This document shows, in pieces, positions 54,505 to 61,734 of a stretch of 64,000 nucleotides of DNA (its first letter is position 1; each line of letters opens with the position of its first letter). Origin of the DNA: Erythrobacter sp. Alg231-14 (GTDB taxonomy: Bacteria > Pseudomonadota > Alphaproteobacteria > Sphingomonadales > Sphingomonadaceae); contig NZ_LT702999.1 of NCBI RefSeq assembly GCF_900149685.1, positions 2,852,001-2,916,000 of the forward strand, read 5' to 3'. The notes below the pieces were generated by a model that was given only the letters and a program-made list of their open reading frames with translations, made no database searches and was not told the origin of the DNA. The position numbers were made by a program, and so were the translations under genes.

Positions 54505-55449
54505 ATGAGCATTTCGAAAGCTAACGGATCAAAGCCGCGTCGCAATTTGGCTTCGGCCATGTTGATCGGTTTGCTAATCGCAACGCCGATTTCCTTCGCT
54601 TCTGCTGCTGGCGGCGGCGGTGGTGGCGGCGGCGCGCCCAGCTCAAGCACCCCGCGATACGATCCAGCCCAGGAATATCGCGACGGCCTCACTGCATTGG
54701 ATGCGGGTGATTACGATGCGGCCGTCGATCACTTCAAACGTGTGACCCGCGTTGCCCGTCGCAATGCAGACGCCCAATATCTGTTGGGTGTTTCGTATCT
54801 TCGCGCCGGTGAAGCCCGCCGAGCAAGACGCCCCTTAGAATCTGCCGTTCGTTATGCACCAGAGATGATCATCGCGCATCGCGATCTGGCAATCACCTAT
54901 ATCGAACTGGAGCGCGAGGATGACGCGCAAGAAATTTTAGACACTCTGACCGCGCGCCGTGCGGAATGTGGAGAGGCGTGCGCCGAAAAGGTCGGTTTGG
55001 ACGAAGCGATTGCCGCCATAAACTCTGCAATGGCCGGAGAGGTTCAGGCATCGTATGGACCGAACACCACCCTACTGGCAGATGCGACGAACGCGGATCG
55101 CATTTACTATCAAGCAGTCGGGCTGATCAATGACGGCGAGTACGAAGCGGCTCTGCTTAGCCTTGACGAAGCGGCTTTGGCGTTTGGCCCTCATCCCGAC
55201 ATCATGACGTATCAGGGGTTCGCCAATCGCAAACTGGCAAAGTTCGAACGGGCAGAGGCCTACTACAATCGCGCCCTCGCCGTTGCACCCAACCATCTTG
55301 GCGCGATCGAATATTATGGAGAGCTAAAGGTTGAACGCGGTGACCTTGAAGGCGCCCGTGAACATCTGGCCCGATTGGAAAACCTCTGTGCGTTCGGATG
55401 TTATGAAGCGGAGGAGCTTCGCGCTTGGATCGACAACGCCAATCTCTAA
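54505..55449 (+). CDS. Exported tetratricopeptide-repeat protein
   Basis: The 314-residue protein has a signal peptide (SAMLIGLLIATPISFASAAG) and then a run of eight glycines, an exceptional flexible linker. About five TPR units follow (YRDGLTALDAGDYDAAVDHF, AQYLLGVSYLRAGEARRA, IAHRDLAITYIELEREDDA, FANRKLAKFERAEAYYNRA, AIEYYGELKVERGDLEGA). It probably acts as a periplasmic scaffold. ATG at 54505 (or GTG at 54502) has AGGA upstream. The downstream cytochrome-like gene overlaps the end by 25 bp, so the two are coupled. Confidence 0.85.
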   Translation: MSISKANGSKPRRNLASAMLIGLLIATPISFASAAGGGGGGGGAPSSSTPRYDPAQEYRDGLTALDAGDYDAAVDHFKRVTRVARRNADAQYLLGVSYLRAGEARRARRPLESAVRYAPEMIIAHRDLAITYIELEREDDAQEILDTLTARRAECGEACAEKVGLDEAIAAINSAMAGEVQASYGPNTTLLADATNADRIYYQAVGLINDGEYEAALLSLDEAALAFGPHPDIMTYQGFANRKLAKFERAEAYYNRALAVAPNHLGAIEYYGELKVERGDLEGAREHLARLENLCAFGCYEAEELRAWIDNANL

Positions 55450-56447
55450 TTCTGATTGGTGCGGCGTGGGGCCTATTCGTAACCTCCGCATTTGCTCAGG
55501 AACCCCTAACGATTAGGGAATTGGGCTGGCTGTCCGATGATGGTCAGGTTGAGGCTTTAATAACAAAGCCCGCATTCAATCGGCAAACCTTGCTTATGGT
55601 CGCAGCCGACAGCTCAATCGGTGAAAGTTACGACAATGTCGATGATTTGGCCGCTGATCTATTGCTGGGCGAGTTCTTGTTTGAAACGCCGCTCTTACTC
55701 GGCGGACAGGCAGCAAAGGCGGGTTTGTCTTGCCATTCCTGCCACGTGAACGGTCGAGCCAACCCCCGCTTTCAATTCCCAGCGATATCGGGCGAACCAG
55801 GCACCGCTGACACCACGCACAATTTCTTTAGTGAGACATTGGGCAATGGTGTGTTTGACCCGGTTCCCATACCCGATCTCACCAAGCAGGGTAACGTTTC
55901 GCATGACCTGATATCCCGCGACCTTGAGCGGTTCTTAGCCACGATCGTGGTGGAAGAGTTTGCCGGATCGCGGCCCGTGCAAGGTGCCATCCCTGCCTTA
56001 GCCACTTTCGTCCGAGCACTCCGTTTGGCGCCAACGGATTGGGACAGGCAGACCCAATCGCAATCAATCACACGCGATATTGGCGATGCAATTGCCACAG
56101 TTGAAGTTGCTAAATTGCGCTCTGCGAACAGGGAATTTGCACTTGCCGATTTGCTCTTGTCGGGGGCACGCAATAAACTGGCCATGATCCACGAACGATT
56201 GATCCCTGAACACCATCACGAAGAACAGCTTTGGTTGATTGATCGATCCAGAAAGATCGGTGACATTCAATCACAAATGAGAGAGGCACGGGTGTCGTCC
56301 AACGGCCATGCTGGTAACGTTGATCGCGCCTTTTCGCTTTGGCTCGAAACGGTTCAAACCCAACCCGATTTTGAGGCCATCGAGGCACAATCCCTCTACA
56401 ATCCGAAGGTACTGATCGAACGCCTAGGTCTAGAAAGTTCCGACTAG
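55425..56447 (+). CDS. Periplasmic single-CxxCH cytochrome-like protein
   Basis: The 340-residue protein starts at TTG 55425 within the TPR gene and has a signal peptide (LILIGAAWGLFVTSAFAQ). A heme-c motif CHSCH is near residue 102 (GLSCHSCHVNGRANPRF), resembling the first heme site of di-heme cytochrome c peroxidases/MauG, yet a second CxxCH is missing. A block TTHNFFSETLGNGVFDPVPI follows. The last third is helical with several His (HERLIPEHHHEEQLWLID). It may be a mono-heme or non-heme variant; the partner TPR protein suggests a complex. Activity unknown. Confidence 0.75.
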   Translation: MDRQRQSLILIGAAWGLFVTSAFAQEPLTIRELGWLSDDGQVEALITKPAFNRQTLLMVAADSSIGESYDNVDDLAADLLLGEFLFETPLLLGGQAAKAGLSCHSCHVNGRANPRFQFPAISGEPGTADTTHNFFSETLGNGVFDPVPIPDLTKQGNVSHDLISRDLERFLATIVVEEFAGSRPVQGAIPALATFVRALRLAPTDWDRQTQSQSITRDIGDAIATVEVAKLRSANREFALADLLLSGARNKLAMIHERLIPEHHHEEQLWLIDRSRKIGDIQSQMREARVSSNGHAGNVDRAFSLWLETVQTQPDFEAIEAQSLYNPKVLIERLGLESSD

Positions 56448-56508
56448 ACTCTTTGCCCCATGCTCGTCGCATAGATGCATAAGGCGGATAAGTATCCCGC
56501 TCTTACAA

Positions 56509-57318
56509 TCATTCGAAGACGATGCGGGTGTGGAATTCTCCGTTCTCGCCGAATGCATCAATATGATCGGGCAATCGCGCTATGAACGCTGCATCAAACC
56601 GATCCCCAACCTTAACGTCCTGCACATCCGCACTTACCGCGCTGACAATGCTTTCCCTGCCCGATGACAAGAGATCGGCCAACAAAGCACTGTAATCGGC
56701 ATTCCAAAGAGGGAACGACAATTGAAGCCGCGATGTTCCGGGGTGTGCTCCAAATGTTTCCTCTCTCCAATTGCGAATATGTTGAAGATGCAAATCGCCA
56801 AAGGAAAGCTGCCTGCATTGAGGCACCAAATCGAGCGCTTGGACAATTTGATCGGTGTGATCGACACCAGAATGAAGAGGCACGCCGATAAGCGGCACAT
56901 TCAAACACTTTGCCTGTTCCACCACATCGTCGATCATGAATTCTTGATGCGCGATGATCCGGCTGCGCGCGTCGAACGTCGTTAGCAACACAAGATTGGT
57001 CTGCCCTGCCTTCAACAAAGCGCGATAGGCGAGATAGCTGTCTTTGCCCCCGCTCCAAAAAATTACAGTCACATCGTGATCGGGGTCAGGTCTAACCTCA
57101 GTCAGCCACGCGGCCTGTTGGATTTTTCGCGCACGGGCTTCGAATTTCACGTTGTCATGATCGAACGGGCAATGACGACATCCCGCGCCGCAACAGCGGT
57201 CACGATCAAGTAAGCCAAGCTTTGTAAAAACAACGTAGCCAGTTTCGGGATCTTCATAGGTGAAATCACCACGATCGCACGCTTCTTCGTGGCGCTGCCA
57301 ATAGGTTTGATCAGGCAA
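56509..57318 (-). CDS. DUF5522-PP-loop fusion, diphthine-ammonia-ligase-like ATPase
   Basis: The 269-residue protein joins a short Cys-rich N-terminus (RCCGAGCRHCPFDHDN, residues 38-56, the DUF5522-like metal-site pattern) to a PP-loop ATP pyrophosphatase with SGGKDSYLAY near residue 89, LLTTFDARSRIIAHQEF, NVPLIGVPLHSG and C-terminal FGENGEFHT. This is the TIGR00290/Dph6 fold. Bacteria do not make diphthamide, so the substrate differs; ammonia ligation or tRNA-type modification is possible. TTG start at 57318 has GGAG 8 nt upstream. Confidence 0.82.
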   Translation of the reverse strand: MPDQTYWQRHEEACDRGDFTYEDPETGYVVFTKLGLLDRDRCCGAGCRHCPFDHDNVKFEARARKIQQAAWLTEVRPDPDHDVTVIFWSGGKDSYLAYRALLKAGQTNLVLLTTFDARSRIIAHQEFMIDDVVEQAKCLNVPLIGVPLHSGVDHTDQIVQALDLVPQCRQLSFGDLHLQHIRNWREETFGAHPGTSRLQLSFPLWNADYSALLADLLSSGRESIVSAVSADVQDVKVGDRFDAAFIARLPDHIDAFGENGEFHTRIVFE

Positions 57319-57792
57319 TTTTCATTCACTCCGCATCCGCATCCGAGCACATGCCAATCGGTGCAAGAGCTTGGGCAAACAGGGAGATAGCGACCTTAGC
57401 TCGCAGAGCAACGGCGATCTTCAATCCACCATGCAGATGGCTCTATGATCGCCGCGATGTCGCTCGAACTACAAGGCGTTGAATATCGCCCCCTATATGT
57501 ATCCAAGAAGAAGGCGCCTTTGAGTGACTTCTTCATTGCCCTCCTCCGGGGTCGCGGGGGGATGGTGTTATCGAACGGCACCCCAATCGCTCTTTGGCTT
57601 CATCCCCCCATCCCGATCCGGAAAACTGTTGGCACAACAATACCGTTCCAACGAAGGTAAGATCTGCAAAGGCCGTTGAACTTGCGGCCGCAAACCGTCG
57701 CGATTGGATGCACCCAAGGGGCCCGCGTTTCAGCGATTGAACAATATGCCAATTCTCGAATACCTTAGACCACCGCCGTCAATCAACACCGA
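57319..57792. other. 474-bp gene-free interval
   Basis: I see no convincing gene here. Two frames of 61-71 codons overlap on opposite strands with no ribosome binding site, no homology I recognise and unusual composition. A sigma-54-like -24 box TTGGCAC at 57629-57635 has no matching -12 box. The last 100 bp presumably carry the promoter of the RTX-like gene, but no clear motif is visible. Confidence 0.45.
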
Positions 57793-60700
57793 GTGGCCAT
57801 ACCGCCCGCAGCTTTGATTCAATCACACATCATCGATTTCGCAACGACGATTGGCGAACATTGTCCGCCCGTTTGCACGAACACAAATTCAAACACAGTT
57901 AGGTCCAAGGTAAAAAGCGATACTACATTTGACTTGCGGGCAATCCCGCCGCCGTCTAAAAATAAAGCACCAGAAATCGCGAGGCCGAAATTGAAAGATC
58001 CTCAATCAGAACGCCTTGCAGACAAAGAAGATAGGGAACACTCGGAAGGGTCAATTATTCCTGACCCCGGCGCGCGACCGATATCCGATCCTATCCCCTC
58101 GCCGATCTTTGAGCCGACTTCACCGCCAAGCTCAGAAATTTATGACTATGTGATCGCAGATGGCGAAACGCTTTTTGCGCTGAACTTGGACCGAATTTTT
58201 GAGGCGGTTCAGGACCCTGAGCTTTTGTTGACCGTTTTCTGGAATATCACCAATGACGGCGTGATCTGGTCAAGCATCGACCCGGGCTCAGGACGCTTTG
58301 GCACCAATATCTTGTCGATGAACGTCGACAGTTTCGTCAACAATGGCTTGGTTGTTCTCGAAACCACCGGAACAATCGAATTCGACGCACAATTGCGGCT
58401 TTTCAACGGGGTCGACCAGCTTCGTAGATTTGAAAACAACGGTGAGATCTATGTGATCAACCGTTCAGACAACGATACCGTCGAGAATGGCGCCGGTATC
58501 AACGAAGCGTCGGGCTTCGCGACCAGTTCAGTTTTTGATGAGGAGTTCATCAACAACGGGCTATTCGTGGTTAGCGCCGTCGATGGGCAAGCGCTTGGCA
58601 TAATCGCCAGAAATGGCGCAAACATTACCAACACGGTCAATGGGCAAATATTGGTCGAAGGCGCCGGTGCGCTTGGCGTACGAAACGAATTTACACTCGA
58701 TGAAAGCTTGCAAAATTTCGGCTTAATCCATGCCGTCTCCATAAGCGATCAAGCGGCCATTGGCGTGCTCTCGATCGCGGCAACATTCATCAACCAAGAG
58801 AGCGGCGTTGTTACAGCAGAGTTCGCATTTGTAGGTTCTGGAAACGCGACCAATCTTGGCACCTTGAATGGTGCAGTTAGCGCGAATGGTTTCATAGTTT
58901 TCGACAATGGATCGACGGGGGAAATCAATGGCTTCGTGTCCCTAAGCGAGAGCGGCGACACTTTAACCAACTCCGGAATTATCAATGGTCAGGTGTTCGG
59001 CGGTAATGGCGACGATTTGATCGACAATTCCATCGGCACGATCAACGGCATCGTCGATTTGGGCCTTGGTGCGGACACTTTCATTGGGTCATCAGGCCAA
59101 GATTTGGTCGCCGGCGATTCGGGCTCCGATACAATCGACGGCAACGATGGCAACGACTTGCTGTTGGGCGGAACAGGCGCAGATATTTTGCGTGGTGGAA
59201 CCGGCAATGACGGGCTTTACGGCGAGTTTGGTGATGACACCATCCTCACCCAAGGCGGCGATCATGCCGATGGCGGAGCGGGCGATGACACCATCCGTCT
59301 TGGCGATTATACTTTCGCCTTTGCTGGCGGCGGCACCGGCTTCGACACTTTAGCGCTGGCCGATGGTCCGCGCGCGCTCGATGTATCTGCTGCTTTGGCA
59401 AGCGGACGATTGGGGCGTTTCGATCAAATCGAATTGAGCGGTTCGCACGGGCTCGTCATCCGAGAGAGCGACATCAGCGCTCTGACAGGCGGCACAGATG
59501 CACCCCTTTCTATTCTCACCACGCAAACCGATCAAATTGAACTGATCGGCGCGTGGACAGAAGGCGATGCCGTGGACCAAGACGGCACCAATTTCCGTTC
59601 CTTCACGCTATCAGGGGTCACCGTCCTGATCGCGGGCGATGCTCAAGTCAGTGTGGCCGACACACCAAGCATATCCGCAGGGGGCTTAGACGCCATTCCA
59701 GACGGTGAAGCCGCGCCGGAGCCCGGCGAAAGCACTGGGTTGTTACTCACGCCTTCTGAGTTGTTTATCCAAGGCCTGGAAGTGCGGGAGCCAACCACCA
59801 TTGAGGCGGATCAAATCTGGTTCTCTACCCATGCAACCATTCCAGCAGTGGTCAGCGATGTAGATGGCGCGCACCTCACTGTTGAGGGACAGTTGCTCGC
59901 GCTCAACGATATATCGGCCAGAGCGACAGCGGTAGAGTTTATCAATCTTAGCAATGTGAACATTGAAGGCCTCCTCGGCGCTTACACAACCGGCGAAAGG
60001 CTTACGCAATTTCAGATCGGCACGATCGAAGGTGCGATCGCTATTCGTCAGGCGAATGAAGTCGTCAATCGGGGAGTTATTGAAGCGATCGGAGATTACG
60101 GCATCTCCCAGGGATTGGGCGCCATTATTGTGAATCCGAACGGCTCTTTCGACCTGTTTTCCGCTGTGAATTCGGTCCAGAACTTTGGCACCGTAAACGT
60201 GCGATCGGGCGAGCTTCAGGCTTTTGGCTCATCGGGCAGCACCAATTTCGTCAACGAATTGGGCGGAATCATTTCGGTCGAAGGCTTTGGCATCGCCGCG
60301 GGCATTGTGGGATCAGGCCGGATTGTAAATCACGGCACTATCGAAGCCGCCATCGATAAACTCGGCACAGGCGAGTCTGTTGGCATCACCGTCTATCGGG
60401 GGGGTTTTCAATTCACCGGTGATGAGGGCCCGCAAACGGTCATTAACACCGGCACAATCCGCGCCGACGTCGCCGTTCGAGTGCACAGCTTTTTGCTGAT
60501 CGATGAATTTCTTATACAAGACCTCGCTTTGGCGTTTGAGAATTCCGGTCAGGCTTTTGGCCATGTCGAAGGTTCAAACCTCGATGATACGATCCTAAAT
60601 TCGGGTCTGATTGCGGGCAATGTCTCTTTGTTCGGCGGTGACGATGTATACGAAACCAACGGCGGCAGCGTCACCGGTTTGATCGATGGCGGCGACGGCT

Positions 60701-61623
60701 TCGACACTGCAATCTTTGCGGGCAATTTTGCTGATTTCGATGTGCGCGAGAGCGCGATCGGCGAATTCACCATCACTGGCGAAGGCATCGACAATGTGGC
60801 CGGGATCGAACGGCTGCGTTTCAACGATGTTGATGTGCTGTTAGATCTTGGACAAGGCATTTCCATTGATCCTGGTACCGATGATCCCACCTCCTTCATG
60901 GTCAATATTCGCGACTTTGATGGCAACGATTTGGGTGCGGCCGATAGCTGGGTGAGAATTGGCGAGGCGGATGCCAATCTCGATGGCAGCGTTGATTTCA
61001 TCTTCGTCAACCGTGAGAACGGCCGTTTTGCCGAAGTCGGCGTGGACGCCAATGGCCTGGTCCAGTTCGACAATCACGGACAAGGTGGCGACACCCGCGT
61101 GGTTGGCATCTACATCGATCCGCTGGTCGAAGCCGGTGAAGTTGAACAAGGCGGCGATTTTGACAGTCAGCGCCGGTTTCAGAATGATCTGTTCATTGGA
61201 AACATTGGGACGGTCCTCGGCTCCGAAGATTATGACGGCGATGGCTTTGCCGAAATCTATTTCGCACTCACCGACGGAACAGCGTATTTGCGCGCCTTGA
61301 TGCATGCCGATGGCAACATTCAATACGCCAATTATCAATCAGAAGAGCAGGTGATCGAATACCTCACCGCCAATGGCTATGACGAAACAACGTTTGGCGA
61401 TTGGTTCGGCAACAACGCCGAAAGTGCCGAAGACACTGTGACATTCGTTGCCGACGACGAGATTGAAAAGCAGGGCGCAGACCCCGCCACCCTTGTCGCG
61501 TTACACTCCTTCAGCCTCGCATACGACGCCGATGTGAGTGATTTCGACAATGTGTTGGCGATGCAGCAGAGAGATGGCTTTTACCGCCCTTCAGAAGAGA
61601 TCCAGCCCGAATTCTTTGGCTAG
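57793..61623 (+). CDS. Large RTX-type calcium-binding repeat protein
   Basis: The 1276-residue acidic protein lacks a Sec signal peptide, as expected for type I secretion. Residues 1-120 are low-complexity and Pro-rich. Residues 120-400 and 620-940 are beta-helix-like repeats with recurring F-x-N-x-G and INNG-type turns (FVNNGLVVLETTGTI, LTNSGIINGQVFGG). Nonapeptide RTX repeats occupy about 403-505 (GNDGNDLLLGGTGAD, GGTGNDGLYGEFGDD, GGAGDDTI), with a shorter one near 950-1000. The C-terminal 230 residues hold DANLDGSVDFIFVNRENGRF and DYDGDGFAEIYFAL, calcium-binding FG-GAP-like units. The start is a GTG at 57793 with a weak ribosome binding site; upstream is closed. It is probably a secreted adhesin or matrix protein. 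The type I secretion genes are not in the window. Confidence 0.85.
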   Translation: MAIPPAALIQSHIIDFATTIGEHCPPVCTNTNSNTVRSKVKSDTTFDLRAIPPPSKNKAPEIARPKLKDPQSERLADKEDREHSEGSIIPDPGARPISDPIPSPIFEPTSPPSSEIYDYVIADGETLFALNLDRIFEAVQDPELLLTVFWNITNDGVIWSSIDPGSGRFGTNILSMNVDSFVNNGLVVLETTGTIEFDAQLRLFNGVDQLRRFENNGEIYVINRSDNDTVENGAGINEASGFATSSVFDEEFINNGLFVVSAVDGQALGIIARNGANITNTVNGQILVEGAGALGVRNEFTLDESLQNFGLIHAVSISDQAAIGVLSIAATFINQESGVVTAEFAFVGSGNATNLGTLNGAVSANGFIVFDNGSTGEINGFVSLSESGDTLTNSGIINGQVFGGNGDDLIDNSIGTINGIVDLGLGADTFIGSSGQDLVAGDSGSDTIDGNDGNDLLLGGTGADILRGGTGNDGLYGEFGDDTILTQGGDHADGGAGDDTIRLGDYTFAFAGGGTGFDTLALADGPRALDVSAALASGRLGRFDQIELSGSHGLVIRESDISALTGGTDAPLSILTTQTDQIELIGAWTEGDAVDQDGTNFRSFTLSGVTVLIAGDAQVSVADTPSISAGGLDAIPDGEAAPEPGESTGLLLTPSELFIQGLEVREPTTIEADQIWFSTHATIPAVVSDVDGAHLTVEGQLLALNDISARATAVEFINLSNVNIEGLLGAYTTGERLTQFQIGTIEGAIAIRQANEVVNRGVIEAIGDYGISQGLGAIIVNPNGSFDLFSAVNSVQNFGTVNVRSGELQAFGSSGSTNFVNELGGIISVEGFGIAAGIVGSGRIVNHGTIEAAIDKLGTGESVGITVYRGGFQFTGDEGPQTVINTGTIRADVAVRVHSFLLIDEFLIQDLALAFENSGQAFGHVEGSNLDDTILNSGLIAGNVSLFGGDDVYETNGGSVTGLIDGGDGFDTAIFAGNFADFDVRESAIGEFTITGEGIDNVAGIERLRFNDVDVLLDLGQGISIDPGTDDPTSFMVNIRDFDGNDLGAADSWVRIGEADANLDGSVDFIFVNRENGRFAEVGVDANGLVQFDNHGQGGDTRVVGIYIDPLVEAGEVEQGGDFDSQRRFQNDLFIGNIGTVLGSEDYDGDGFAEIYFALTDGTAYLRALMHADGNIQYANYQSEEQVIEYLTANGYDETTFGDWFGNNAESAEDTVTFVADDEIEKQGADPATLVALHSFSLAYDADVSDFDNVLAMQQRDGFYRPSEEIQPEFFG
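59001..59305 (+). repeat. RTX nonapeptide repeat array inside the large repeat protein
   Basis: This segment encodes tandem GGxGxDxLx-type nonapeptides that form a calcium parallel beta-roll. About nine or ten copies are recognisable, for example NDGNDLLLG, GTGADILRG and GTGNDGLYG. It marks the protein as a probable type I secretion substrate. Confidence 0.75.
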
Positions 61624-61675
61624 ACTTTTCAAGCGAAGGAACACCTACGGTCCGCCGCCGGATAGCACCCAAAAC

Positions 61676-61713
61676 AAAAGGGGCGGGAAAGCAATTGCTT
61701 TCCCGCCCCTTTT
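61676..61713. terminator. Bidirectional rho-independent terminator
   Basis: A 38-bp perfect palindrome reads AAAAGGGGCGGG then AAAGCAATTGCTTT then CCCGCCCCTTTT. The GC-rich stem is flanked by A and T runs on both sides, so it should stop transcription arriving from the RTX-type gene (plus) and the curlin-type gene (minus). It lies 53 bp after one stop and 22 bp after the other. Confidence 0.9.
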
Positions 61714-61734
61714 CTAATCAGTTGAAGCCGAAGC

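Noticed and set aside
57629-57643. TTGGCAC, a possible sigma-54 -24 box before the RTX-type gene
   Set aside because: The expected -12 position reads TACC instead of TTGC, and no LuxO-type palindrome lies upstream.
57396-57660. Two opposing frames of 61-71 codons in the gap before the RTX-type gene
   Set aside because: No ribosome binding site, no recognisable family, and both cannot be real at once.
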